The notes beneath the pieces are model-generated. The model did not search any database and was not told where the DNA came from. It saw only the letters and a program-made list of their open reading frames with translations. This document shows positions 25,621 to 33,490 of a stretch of 64,000 nucleotides of DNA, piece by piece. Numbering within the stretch: position 1 is the stretch's first letter; every line of letters begins with the position of its first letter. The position numbers and the translations under genes are program-made. Source of the DNA: Variovorax sp. V213 (lineage in GTDB: Bacteria; Pseudomonadota; Gammaproteobacteria; Burkholderiales; Burkholderiaceae_C); contig NZ_AP028664.1 of NCBI RefSeq assembly GCF_041154455.1, forward strand, positions 5,085,001-5,149,000, in the 5' to 3' direction.

Positions 25621-26223
25621 TCAGCTGCGGTAGCTGGAAAGAAGACGCTGCCAGGTCTGCTTGGCGCGGTCGGCGGCTTGGGGGTCGCGCAAGAAGCGCG
25701 CGTCATGCAGCAGGCCCATGTTGAGGCCGTTGATTTCGCTGACCACCTGCGCGGCGTCGGTGTCGGCGCGCAGTTCGCCCGTCTCGACCGCCTGCAGCAC
25801 CGTGCGGCGCAGGGCGGCGCGCCAGCGCGTGATCTCGGCGAGCAGCAGGTCGCGCAGTTCGCCTTCACGGTCGTCGTACTCGAAGGCGCCGGCCATGTAG
25901 ATGCAGCCGGTTTCGGCCTCGATGTCGCGGGTGCGCGCGATCCAGCGGTCGACGATATCGTTGAGCCGCGCCAGGCCCTTGGGTTTTTGCATGGCCGGCA
26001 CGAACACGTCGGCCAGGAAGCGGCGGCCGTACTCTTCGATCACGGCCTTCTGCAGCGCCTCGCGCGAACCCACGCGCGAGAACACGCCGCTCTTGGAAAG
26101 CGCCAGCCGGCTGGCCACGGCCTGGAGCGTGATGGCTTCCAGGCCTTCGGTCAGCGCGAGATCCATCGCCGCGCCGACGATGGCGGCACGGGTGAGTTCG
26201 CTTTTCTGGGTCTTGGCATCCAT
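25621..26223 (-). CDS. TetR-family transcriptional repressor
   Basis: A 200-residue TetR regulator. The N-terminal helix-turn-helix is at residues about 28-50 (ITLQAVASRLALSKSGVFSR), and the C-terminal ligand domain resembles the TetR_C_6 type (GCIYMAGAFEYDDREG). It lies upstream of the alpha/beta hydrolase in the same direction. Matching 16-bp palindromes lie in its own promoter and in front of the hydrolase, so it probably represses both. The inducer is unknown. Confidence 0.9.
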   Translation of the reverse strand: MDAKTQKSELTRAAIVGAAMDLALTEGLEAITLQAVASRLALSKSGVFSRVGSREALQKAVIEEYGRRFLADVFVPAMQKPKGLARLNDIVDRWIARTRDIEAETGCIYMAGAFEYDDREGELRDLLLAEITRWRAALRRTVLQAVETGELRADTDAAQVVSEINGLNMGLLHDARFLRDPQAADRAKQTWQRLLSSYRS

Positions 26224-26229
26224 GGCGCA

Positions 26230-26257
26230 ACTTTAGCACAGACGTGCGAAATTGCAA
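26230..26257 (-). promoter_or_regulatory. tetR promoter with operator 1
   Basis: Read leftward, TTGCAA (26,252-26,257) and TAAAGT (26,230-26,235) are separated by 16 bases. The spacer is occupied by the near-palindrome TAGCACAGACGTGCGA (26,234-26,249), which also overlaps the end of the -10. It matches operator 2 in 10 of the 12 arm-plus-pattern positions and shares the flanking AAATT. This is a classic autoregulated TetR layout. Confidence 0.65.
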
Positions 26258-26408
26258 ACTCGCTCGAAGAGGCACGGCCGGCAGTGCTGCACAGATGATT
26301 TGCTCATGTGAAACCAACAAACGCATCGTTCCCCGCATAAGCACTTCTGCCGAGAATCGCCGCTCGGCCCGGCCCGGGCCCCTTTTTCTTTCCGATCCTG
26401 CGCGCCAG

Positions 26409-27353
26409 ATGAACTTCCAACAACTGCGCTCGGTACGCGAGGCCGTGCGGTGCGGCTTCAACCTGACCGAGGTCGCCCACACCCTGCACACCTCCCAACC
26501 GGGCGTGAGCCGGCAGATCCGCGAACTGGAGGAAGAACTGGGCATCGAGCTCTTCGTGCGCGCCGGCAAGCGGCTCACCGGGCTCACCGAGCCCGGTGGC
26601 CACGTGCTGCCGATCATCGAACGCATGCTGATGGAGAGCAGCAACCTGCGGCTCGCCGGGCAGGAGTTCGTGGCGCAGCAGAGCGGGCTGCTCTCGGTGG
26701 CGGCCACGCATTCGCAGGCGCGCTATGCCATGCCGGTGGCGGTGCAGGAATTTCGCGCGCAATTTCCCAACGTGAAGCTGCACCTGCACCAGGGTTCGCC
26801 CAAGCAGATCGCGCAGATGCTGATCGACGGCGAGGCCGACGTCGGCATTGCGACCGAGGCGCTCGGCGACTATCCCCAGCTGGTGGCCCTGCCCTGCTAC
26901 CGCTGGACGCACTCGGTGGTGGTGCCGCCGGGCCATGCGCTGCTCGATGCGCCGCTGACGCTCGAGGCGCTCACGCGCCATCCGCTCATCACCTACGACA
27001 CCGGCTTTACCGGCCGCTCGCGCATCGACGAGGCCTTTGCGCAGCGCGGGCTCGAGCCCAACATCGTGCTGGCCGCCATGGACGCCGATGTGATCAAGAC
27101 CTATGTGCAGCTGGGCATGGGCGTGGGCATCGTCGCCGGCGTGGCCTACGAAGCCGAGCGCGATACCCATTTGCGCGCTCTCGACGCGGGCCGGCTGTTC
27201 GGCATCAACCTGACCAAGCTGGCGGTACGGCGCGGCAACTACCTGCGCAAGTACGTCTACGCATTCATCGAGTCGTTCGCACCGACCTTGACGCGCACCG
27301 TGGTCGAAAAGGCTCTGGGCGATGAAGCGAAGGGATCGCACTACGAAATCTAG
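26409..27353 (+). CDS. CysB-type LysR-family regulator
   Basis: A 314-residue LysR regulator of the CysB/Cbl group: the N-terminal helix-turn-helix is GFNLTEVAHTLHTSQPGVSR, and the effector domain includes SVAATHSQARYAMP, as in CysB, which senses O- or N-acetylserine and controls sulfur assimilation. The start at 26409 is the first ATG of the conserved MNFQQLRSVREA opening; no clear ribosome site is seen. No sulfur gene is nearby, so it probably acts on distant targets. CysB versus a sulfonate-specific paralogue cannot be settled. Confidence 0.88.
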   Translation: MNFQQLRSVREAVRCGFNLTEVAHTLHTSQPGVSRQIRELEEELGIELFVRAGKRLTGLTEPGGHVLPIIERMLMESSNLRLAGQEFVAQQSGLLSVAATHSQARYAMPVAVQEFRAQFPNVKLHLHQGSPKQIAQMLIDGEADVGIATEALGDYPQLVALPCYRWTHSVVVPPGHALLDAPLTLEALTRHPLITYDTGFTGRSRIDEAFAQRGLEPNIVLAAMDADVIKTYVQLGMGVGIVAGVAYEAERDTHLRALDAGRLFGINLTKLAVRRGNYLRKYVYAFIESFAPTLTRTVVEKALGDEAKGSHYEI

Positions 27354-27468
27354 CGCCAGCGCGGACGTATTCAACGCTTGCCGTCACAGGATTAAAAAAG
27401 AAGCTGGCTGCTTCACACAGGGAGCGTACATTCGGATTAATTCCTTGGCTTCCCGGAACGGATCAGCA

Positions 27469-27729
27469 ATGGCATCGACCCCGCAGCAGCAACAGCAAAC
27501 CAAGGCCGCCCAGAAGGCCGCCGACGCCGCCGAACGGCGCGAGCGGCTCAGACGGGCGCTGCCTGCCACCGTGGAGTTGCTGCAGAGCCGGCAGGCCGAC
27601 CGCATCGACGATGCCGACATCGATGCGTATGTGAGTCTTAACTGGCTCGAATGGCATGGCGGCGGCCTGCGGCTCACCATCACCGGGCGCAATGTCTGCG
27701 CCCAGTCGCTGCCCACCGTGGCAGCCTGA
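27469..27729 (+). CDS. Small conserved hypothetical protein
   Basis: An 86-residue soluble protein. A glutamine/alanine/lysine-rich start (residues 5-25, likely helical) is followed by a compact region with DDADIDAYVSLNWLEWHGGG. No family is recognised. The ATG at 27469 is chosen because an in-frame opening at 27322 would overlap the LysR gene. A strong hairpin terminator follows at 27,757-27,789. Confidence 0.65.
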   Translation: MASTPQQQQQTKAAQKAADAAERRERLRRALPATVELLQSRQADRIDDADIDAYVSLNWLEWHGGGLRLTITGRNVCAQSLPTVAA

Positions 27730-27756
27730 GGGCTTCACTCCCTCTCCAAAAAGAGC

Positions 27757-27789
27757 AAAGACCGCCGCAGGGAGCCCTGCGACGGTCTT
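27757..27789. terminator. Bidirectional hairpin terminator
   Basis: AAGACCG-C-CGCAGGG, a short loop, then CCCTGCG-A-CGGTCTT: a long stem with one internal mismatch, flanked by A-rich and TT-containing ends. It lies between the convergent genes ending at 27,729 (+) and 27,824 (-) and can serve both. Confidence 0.75.
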
Positions 27790-27823
27790 GAAGCTGCGCG
27801 CGTGGCGTGCCGCGCTCTTTGTC

Positions 27824-28276
27824 TTACTGGTTGCCCACGATGATCTGCGCGATCACACCGGTGGCAATGGCCGCGAGCACGTAGTCGCCGCCCACGCCCA
27901 CCCACTGGTAGCCGCGAGGGGGCGCCTGCAGCTGGTAGGCGCGGTAGTCGTTCACCACGTAGTTGCGGCCACGGTACTCATGCGGCACGCGTCCGCCGCG
28001 GCGCCATTCGGCATGCGGCTGGGGGTAGCCGCGGCGATCGAACTGGCGGCCGGGCCGGTAGTCTTCGCGGCTGTAGCGGTCGCCACGCCGGTTGTCGCGC
28101 CAGTTGTCGTGCCGGTCGAATTGGCGGTCCTGTTGTTCGTAGCGGCCGTTGCCCTGATCGTTGCTACGGTCATGGCCGCGATCGGGGCCGCGGTCTTGTG
28201 CGAAGGCGCTTCCCGCGGCCATGCACATCGCGAGCGCCGCAGCAGCGACGGCCATGCTCTTTGAATTGATGATCAT
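27824..28276 (-). CDS. RcnB-like periplasmic protein
   Basis: A 150-residue exported protein. The signal peptide (residues about 9-26, cleavage after SAFAQ) is followed by a very Arg/Asp/Gln-rich low-complexity stretch (residues about 27-105). A C-terminal RcnB-like motif follows (GYQWVGVGGDYVLAAIATGVI). RcnB in E. coli is a periplasmic protein tied to nickel/cobalt homeostasis, but most homologues are uncharacterised. The ATG at 28276 has AGGAG seven bases upstream; an earlier in-frame start adds a non-signal extension and is rejected. Confidence 0.82.
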   Translation of the reverse strand: MIINSKSMAVAAAALAMCMAAGSAFAQDRGPDRGHDRSNDQGNGRYEQQDRQFDRHDNWRDNRRGDRYSREDYRPGRQFDRRGYPQPHAEWRRGGRVPHEYRGRNYVVNDYRAYQLQAPPRGYQWVGVGGDYVLAAIATGVIAQIIVGNQ

Positions 28277-28398
28277 CTGGAACTCCTTCGTGTTGATGAC
28301 GAGTCCATTGTCAGTGGGGCTTGTGTCTGCTCGGGGCACATCAGGTCGCCGTCAGGTGAAATCAGGTAAGCGCTGGTATCGGGGCGGCGCGTTGTCCT

Positions 28399-28989
28399 TC
28401 AATCCGGGGCATAGCGGTTGACCACGACACCGCATTCGTAAGCCTTGGAGCCAAGCAAGCGCAGCTTGCTGCCTTTGTGCGGGTCGTGAAACACCGAGCG
28501 ACCGCCGCCGACGGCCGTCGGATTCACGAAGAACTGAAACTCGTCGACCAGTCCTTCCGCGACGAGCGACGATGCAAAGCCGACGCCGCCGATGCAGAGA
28601 ATGTTTGCGCCTGGCTGCTGCTTGAGCGCACTTACCTCGTCGGCCATGCTTCCGCCCGCAATGTCGGTACGCGGCCACCGCGACGTCTTCAGCTTGCCGG
28701 TGAGCACGACCTTGCGTGCGTCGACTACCTTCCGCGCGAAGGCGTAGCGCGGATCGGCGAGGTGGCTTCTTGCGGCGTGGCCCCAGTGGTCGAGGTAGCC
28801 CTCCTCGATGATCTTGCGGCTCAGAAGAATGGTGTCGACCGATTCGAACACCTCGTTGAAGTACTGCTTGAGCGCGTCGTCCCAACCCCAGCGGTCGCCC
28901 CAACCCCAAAGCTGCCAGTCCAGAGCGGGGTTGGAAGCCGCGACGCAGCCATCGACCGACATCTGCATTTGCAGAACGAGCTTTCTCAT
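28399..28989 (-). CDS. Dihydrofolate reductase-like (RibD C-terminal) family protein
   Basis: A 196-residue protein of the RibD_C/dihydrofolate reductase-like fold: N-terminal MRKLVLQMQMSVDGCVA, a central ILLSRKIIEEGYLDHW, and the nucleotide-binding stretch NILCIGGVGFASSLV. These proteins are NADPH reductases of mostly unknown substrate. The ribosome site AGGAGAACCTC lies upstream. It is divergent from an HxlR regulator across 117 bp that contain an inverted repeat, the common reductase/HxlR pairing. Confidence 0.87.
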   Translation of the reverse strand: MRKLVLQMQMSVDGCVAASNPALDWQLWGWGDRWGWDDALKQYFNEVFESVDTILLSRKIIEEGYLDHWGHAARSHLADPRYAFARKVVDARKVVLTGKLKTSRWPRTDIAGGSMADEVSALKQQPGANILCIGGVGFASSLVAEGLVDEFQFFVNPTAVGGGRSVFHDPHKGSKLRLLGSKAYECGVVVNRYAPD

Positions 28990-29039
28990 GAGGTTCTCCT
29001 TCGCCCGGACGCGCGCCGGTCAACTGATCTTTATTTGCA

Positions 29040-29065
29040 ACCAGTTGAAGTATTGGATCACTGGT
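29040..29065. promoter_or_regulatory. Inverted repeat in the reductase/HxlR divergent gap
   Basis: ACCAGT (29,040-29,045), 14 bases, then ACTGGT (29,060-29,065), placed about 40 bases from the HxlR start and 50 from the reductase start. Position and symmetry fit an HxlR operator controlling both genes. No binding evidence exists. Confidence 0.4.
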
Positions 29066-29106
29066 GCGAAAATGCAAGCAGTTTCAAAAAGAGAGCGATA
29101 TTGGCG

Positions 29107-29535
29107 ATGGCAAACCAGCAGAAATCCCCGTGCCCGATCAACCTGTCGCTCGAGGTCTTCGGCGACCGCTGGAGCCTGCTGATCGTTCGCGACATGATGT
29201 TTGCGGGCAAGCGGCACTTCAGGGAATTCCTCCAATCCGACGAAGGCATATCCTCGAACATCCTCACCGAGCGTCTGGGCAAGCTCGTGGAGCACGGAGT
29301 GCTCAGCAAGGCCGACGACCCCACGCACAAGCAGAAGGCCATCTACAGCCTGACACCCATGGGTGTCGACCTGCTGCCGGTGGTGGCGCAGATCGGCATC
29401 TGGGGACGCAAGCACCAGCCGGTCACACGCGAGAGCGCCGCGGCCGCGGCGGCCCTGGAAAAGGGAGGGCCGGTGCTCTGGAAGCAGATGCAGGCGGAGC
29501 TGCGCAAGACGCATGCGGCCGCCCGCAAGGGCTGA
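29107..29535 (+). CDS. HxlR-family winged-helix regulator
   Basis: A 142-residue MarR-like regulator of the HxlR type: the N-terminal cysteine before INLSLEVFGDRWSLLIVRDM and the wing region HGVLSKADDPTHKQKAIYSL are characteristic. Members often sense electrophiles or redox state and control a neighbouring reductase. The divergent RibD_C-type gene is the likely target. The ATG at 29107 has a weak upstream site. The C-terminus has an alanine-rich extension. Confidence 0.9.
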   Translation: MANQQKSPCPINLSLEVFGDRWSLLIVRDMMFAGKRHFREFLQSDEGISSNILTERLGKLVEHGVLSKADDPTHKQKAIYSLTPMGVDLLPVVAQIGIWGRKHQPVTRESAAAAAALEKGGPVLWKQMQAELRKTHAAARKG

Positions 29536-29575
29536 GCCCGGCGCTTCATCGAATGCGTTTAAGCTCGCGCCCAGC

Positions 29576-30214
29576 ATGAAGCGACGACATCTTTTCCACC
29601 TGCTGGCCGGCATGTCCGCAGCCGCCGCGCTGGCCGCCTGCGGCAAGCGCAAGCCCTCCGCCGCCGCGTTGAAATCCGACGCCCGCGTGCTCGCGCTGGG
29701 CGACAGCCTGACTTTCGGCTACGGCGCGCCGCCCGAGGCGGCCTGGCCCGTGAAACTGGGCGAGCTCACCGGCTGGCAGATCGACAACGCGGGCATCAAT
29801 GGCGACACCTCGGCCGGGGCGCTGGAACGCCTGCCGTCGCTGCTGGCGGCGGGCAGCTATGACGCGATCCTGATCGGCATCGGCGGCAACGACATGCTGC
29901 GCGGCGTGACGCCCTCTGCCACGCGCGACAACCTTGCGGCCCTCGTGAGCCAGGCGCGCGCGCACACGCCCCATGTCGCGCTGCTGGCCACGCCCTCGCC
30001 CGATGCGATGCGCGCGGCTGTCGGATCGCTCAGCGATGCGCCGTTCTACGACGAAGTCGCGAAGGCGGGGCAGGCGCTGCTCATCGCCAATGTGTATTCG
30101 AGCGTGCTGTCGGACGCCTCGCTGCGCTCCGACCGCATCCATGCCAATGCCAAGGGCTATGCCGAGGTCGCGCAGCAGCTCGCGGACCAGCTCAAGGCCG
30201 CGGGCTGGCGCTGA
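29576..30214 (+). CDS. GDSL-family esterase lipoprotein (TesA-like)
   Basis: A 212-residue SGNH/GDSL hydrolase. Block I is ALGDSLTFGYG, block III is IGIGGNDMLRG, and the catalytic Asp-His pair is in SDRIHANAKGY. The N-terminus is a lipoprotein signal with lipobox LAAC (Cys at about residue 21), unlike soluble periplasmic E. coli TesA, so it is probably membrane-anchored. It is an esterase, thioesterase or lysophospholipase by family. Its stop is followed after six bases by a decayed CYTH gene on the other strand. Confidence 0.88.
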   Translation: MKRRHLFHLLAGMSAAAALAACGKRKPSAAALKSDARVLALGDSLTFGYGAPPEAAWPVKLGELTGWQIDNAGINGDTSAGALERLPSLLAAGSYDAILIGIGGNDMLRGVTPSATRDNLAALVSQARAHTPHVALLATPSPDAMRAAVGSLSDAPFYDEVAKAGQALLIANVYSSVLSDASLRSDRIHANAKGYAEVAQQLADQLKAAGWR

Positions 30215-30220
30215 CGAGGC

Positions 30221-30410
30221 TCAAGCAGCAACGGCGGCGCGCAGCAGGTCGACGTAGGCGCCCTGCACCAGCTGACCGGGTGCAGCGATTCGCGCAAGGT
30301 GTCGGGCGTGGTGGTGGGCGAGATGAGGCAGAACGGGCCAGCTTCGCGGCGATGAGCGCCACGCGTTCCACGCCGTCGATGCGGGCCTTGATTTCGATGT
30401 TTCTCGCCAT
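30221..30410 (-). pseudogene. Decayed CYTH-domain (class IV adenylate cyclase-like) gene
   Basis: Reading left from an ATG at 30410, the first 25 residues (MARNIEIKARIDGVERVALI) are a perfect CYTH N-terminus carrying the ExExK-like motif. After that the frame loses similarity. In a second frame the end reads APGQLVQGAYVDLLRAAV before a stop at 30,221, the usual C-terminus of this family. About 100 internal codons are missing and a frameshift joins the two ends. It is a deletion relic of a 170-200-residue gene that once metabolised triphosphate-containing substrates. It starts nine bases downstream of the exported-protein gene's stop. Confidence 0.75.
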
Positions 30411-30419
30411 GCGGCCGAG

Positions 30420-30785
30420 TCAGGGCGCGTTGCCCTGCGGGCCGACGGGTGGCGGCGCGGTGCGTCCGCTGGAGCCGGGCGCGAGCTTGCGGCCGAAGGA
30501 CTCGCCCACCCTGCGCACCGGCCGGCTGGCTTTTTCCGACACATTGTTGACGCCGCGCCGCGTGGCGTCTTCGGCGCGGTCGATGCCGCGGCCGGCGGCG
30601 TCGGTGCCGCGCTGCACGCTGTTCACGACCTTGCTGTCGCGTGGCGGCGGGTTGAGCGTGTGCGCGGGCTGCACCTTGGGCGGGTTGTCGGCGCTCTGCG
30701 CGTGAACGGCGGCGGCGGGCAGCAACAGCAGCGCGGCGCTGCACGCGGCCAGCCTGAATGCATGGGCAGGCATCTTCTTGGTCAT
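30420..30785 (-). CDS. Exported hypothetical protein
   Basis: A 121-residue protein with a Sec signal peptide (residues 1-30, cleavage after VHAQ). The mature region is basic and proline/serine/asparagine-rich (QPAHTLNPPPRDSKVVNSVQ) and then helical with many charged residues. It has no recognisable domain. Its start overlaps the stop of the cobalamin adenosyltransferase gene (ATGA), so the two are co-translated. Confidence 0.72.
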   Translation of the reverse strand: MTKKMPAHAFRLAACSAALLLLPAAAVHAQSADNPPKVQPAHTLNPPPRDSKVVNSVQRGTDAAGRGIDRAEDATRRGVNNVSEKASRPVRRVGESFGRKLAPGSSGRTAPPPVGPQGNAP

Positions 30786-31378
30786 GATGGGCTTCCTTGT
30801 TCGTCGTTGGGTTCGGCGGCGGCGGCGCGCGCCATGCGCTCGCTCTTCCAGTAGACGTCGTCGCCGCCGTTCATCCGGTTCAGCACACGCGCGAGCACGA
30901 AGAGCAGGTCGCTGAGCCGGTTGAGATATTGGCGCAGCGCATCGTTGAGTTCAGCCGTTGCGCCCAGGGCCACCACGGCGCGCTCGGCCCGTCGCGCCAC
31001 CGTGCGGCACACGTGCGCGAGCGCGGCCGCGCGCGTGCCTGCGGGCAGGATGAATTCGGCCAGGCGCGGCAGGGCGGCGTTGTGCTCGGCCAGTGCGTTG
31101 TCCAGCTGCAGCAGCGCGTCGGCCTTGAGCAGCGTGAAACCCGGCATCGAAAGCTCGCCGCCCAGATTGAAGAGCTGGTGCTGCACGTCGACGAGCAGCT
31201 CGCGCACGGGCTCCGGCATGGGCTCGCAGAGCAGCACGCCGATCTGCGAGTTGAGTTCGTCCACGTCGCCCATGGCGTGCACGCGCAGGTGGTCCTTGGG
31301 CACGCGCGTGTTGTCGCCGAGGCCGGTGGTGCCGTCGTCTCCGGTGCGGGTGGCGATTTGGGTGAGTCGGTTGCCCAT
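30782..31378 (-). CDS. Cob(I)alamin adenosyltransferase (PduO type)
   Basis: A 198-residue PduO-type ATP:cob(I)alamin adenosyltransferase that makes adenosylcobalamin. The N-terminal ATP-binding motif is TRTGDDGTTGLGDNTRV, and conserved RRAERA and NRLSDLLFVLAR helices follow. The ATG at 31378 gives the standard length. It lies downstream of the DinB gene on the same strand. A C-terminal tail rich in Ala/Ser/Pro is extra. Confidence 0.92.
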   Translation of the reverse strand: MGNRLTQIATRTGDDGTTGLGDNTRVPKDHLRVHAMGDVDELNSQIGVLLCEPMPEPVRELLVDVQHQLFNLGGELSMPGFTLLKADALLQLDNALAEHNAALPRLAEFILPAGTRAAALAHVCRTVARRAERAVVALGATAELNDALRQYLNRLSDLLFVLARVLNRMNGGDDVYWKSERMARAAAAEPNDEQGSPS

Positions 31379-31400
31379 GGGCGCTCCTGTTGGACCTGTT

Positions 31401-31901
31401 TTATCGCCGGATGGTCGACGCGTCGATCTTGCCGGCCAGCCATTGCAGGCCCGCCAGATGCTGCTGGTCGTGGCTGCAGAGGTAGTGAATGAGGCTGCGC
31501 ATCGTGAGCGGTCCGTAGCCCTCGAACACGGCGGTGCGCGCCAGTTGCGCATCGCTCAGGTTCGAGATGATCTCCATGGTTTGCGCGCGCGCACTCCTGA
31601 ACTCCGCCAGCACCTTGGCCGCATCGGCCATGCCGTAGGCGCGCGCAATGGCGAGCGGCTCGCTGTCGATCGAAGCCAGCGTGGGGTTGCGCTCTTCCAG
31701 CGTGCGGCGAAAGCGGACGTGATAGCCCTCGATCTCGATGTCACGCACATGGCACAGCTGCTCGATGGCCGTGAAGGCTTCGCTCGGAACGCCCTCCCAC
31801 GAGGGCGGCGCCCAATGCCGGAATGCACCGGGGATGGCCGCATAGTGGGCCGCGAGTTGCGACGGAAAGGCCGCGAGTGTGCTGAGGGTCGTAGGGTTCA
31901 T
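31401..31901 (-). CDS. DinB-family protein
   Basis: A 166-residue four-helix-bundle protein of the DinB/YfiT type. The metal-binding histidines fit AIEQLCHVRDIEIEGYH and SLIHYLCSHDQQHLAGLQ. Family members are thiol- or metal-dependent transferases or hydrolases of mostly unknown role. It is followed by the adenosyltransferase gene 22 bp away. Confidence 0.85.
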   Translation of the reverse strand: MNPTTLSTLAAFPSQLAAHYAAIPGAFRHWAPPSWEGVPSEAFTAIEQLCHVRDIEIEGYHVRFRRTLEERNPTLASIDSEPLAIARAYGMADAAKVLAEFRSARAQTMEIISNLSDAQLARTAVFEGYGPLTMRSLIHYLCSHDQQHLAGLQWLAGKIDASTIRR

Positions 31902-31986
31902 GGTTCTTGCCGAAGCGCATTATGGTGCTCGCTCCGTAAAATGACCGAACAGAGCCCGCCCCTCACCCTCTCCAGGAGACGCCCCG

Positions 31987-33411
31987 ATGAACGCCCCGAC
32001 CCAAACCTCGCACCTGATGCCGGCGCTTCATCTGCGCGACGTGCCCGAGAGCCTCATCGAAGGCTTGAAGGCGCGCTTCGGCGCCAACTGCTCCACGGCC
32101 ATGGCGGTGCGCACGCAGCATGGGCGCGACGAGTCCTCGTTCGACGCCCCGCCGCCTTCGGCCGTGATCTTTGCCGAGAGCACGCAGGACGTGGCCGACG
32201 CCGTGAAGCTCGCGAGCGAGCACAGCGTGCCGGTCATTCCCTTCGGCGTGGGCTCATCGCTCGAAGGCCATCTGCTCGCGGTGCAGGGCGGCATCAGCAT
32301 CGACGTGTCGCGCATGAACCAGGTGCTCTCGGTCAATGCCGACGACCTCACGGTCACGGTGCAGCCCGGCGTCACGCGCAAGCAGCTCAACGACGAGATC
32401 AAGAGCACGGGCCTGTTCTTCCCCATCGACCCGGGCGCGGACGCCTCCATCGGCGGCATGACGGCCACGCGCGCGAGCGGCACGAACGCGGTGCGTTACG
32501 GCACCATGCGCGAGAACGTGCTGGCGCTCGAAGTCGTGACGGCCGCGGGCGACGTCATCCGCACCGGCACACGCGCGAAAAAATCTTCTGCGGGCTATGA
32601 CCTCACGCGCCTCATGGTGGGCAGCGAAGGCACGCTGGGCGTGGTTACCGAGGTCACGCTGCGCATCTATCCGCTGCCCGAGGCGGTGTCGGCCGCGATC
32701 TGCTCGTTCCCGAGCATCGAGGCCGCGGTGCGCACCACCATCGAGACCATTCAGCTCGGCGTGCCGATCGCGCGGGTCGAACTGATCGACGTGAACACGG
32801 TGCGCATGGTGAATACGTACGCCAAGCTGAACCTGCGCGAAGAGCCGATGCTGCTGATGGAATTCCACGGCTCGCCGGCCGGCGTGAAGGAACAGGCCGA
32901 GACGGTGCAGGAGCTCGCCAGCGGCCACGGTGGCAACGCCTTCGAATGGGCCAGCACGCCGGAAGAGCGCACCCGCCTGTGGACCGCACGGCACAATGCC
33001 TACTTCGCGGCCGTGCAGTCGCGCCCCGGCTGCCGGGTGATCTCGACCGACACCTGCGTCCCCATTTCGCGCCTGGCCGACTGCCTGCTCGACTCGGTGG
33101 CCGAGGCCGATGCGAGCGGCATCCCCTACTTCCTGGTGGGCCACGTGGGCGACGGCAATTTCCACTTCGGCTATCTGCTGGACCCCAACATTCCCGAAGA
33201 GCGCGTGAAGGCCGAGGAACTGAACCATGCGCTCGTGAGCCGCGCGCTGGCGCTGGAGGGCACCTGCACCGGCGAGCACGGCGTAGGGCTGCACAAGATG
33301 GACTTCCTGGTGACGGAAGCCGGCGTGGGCGCGATCGACATGATGCGCACGATCAAGCGCGCGCTCGACCCGAAGAACATCATGAACCCCGGGAAGATCT
33401 TCGCGCTCTGA
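31987..33411 (+). CDS. FAD-linked oxidase (GlcD / D-lactate dehydrogenase type)
   Basis: A 474-residue flavoprotein of the FAD_binding_4/GlcD family that oxidises D-2-hydroxy acids such as D-lactate or glycolate. The N-terminal FAD domain (residues about 45-230) has PFGVGSSLEGHLLAVQGGIS and PGADASIGGMTATRASGTN. The C-terminal domain has the histidine-containing HVGDGNFHFGYLLD and CTGEHGVGLHKMDFL. No iron-sulfur partner is adjacent, so it is the single-subunit type. The ribosome site CAGGAGAC precedes the ATG. A strong terminator follows. Confidence 0.9.
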   Translation: MNAPTQTSHLMPALHLRDVPESLIEGLKARFGANCSTAMAVRTQHGRDESSFDAPPPSAVIFAESTQDVADAVKLASEHSVPVIPFGVGSSLEGHLLAVQGGISIDVSRMNQVLSVNADDLTVTVQPGVTRKQLNDEIKSTGLFFPIDPGADASIGGMTATRASGTNAVRYGTMRENVLALEVVTAAGDVIRTGTRAKKSSAGYDLTRLMVGSEGTLGVVTEVTLRIYPLPEAVSAAICSFPSIEAAVRTTIETIQLGVPIARVELIDVNTVRMVNTYAKLNLREEPMLLMEFHGSPAGVKEQAETVQELASGHGGNAFEWASTPEERTRLWTARHNAYFAAVQSRPGCRVISTDTCVPISRLADCLLDSVAEADASGIPYFLVGHVGDGNFHFGYLLDPNIPEERVKAEELNHALVSRALALEGTCTGEHGVGLHKMDFLVTEAGVGAIDMMRTIKRALDPKNIMNPGKIFAL

Positions 33412-33435
33412 TCCGATCCGTTCACGGCGCCCATG

Positions 33436-33473
33436 AAAAAGCCCGGCGGCTCGCGAGAGCCCCGGGCTTTTTT
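33436..33473 (+). terminator. Intrinsic terminator after the FAD oxidase gene
   Basis: AAAAAGCCCGG, a 14-base GC-rich loop, then CCCGGGCTTTTTT: a strong stem with a six-T run on the plus strand and a matching A-run upstream, so it can also stop leftward transcription. It lies between the convergent FAD oxidase and CsgG genes. Confidence 0.9.
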
Positions 33474-33490
33474 GCCGATGGCCGCGCGTC

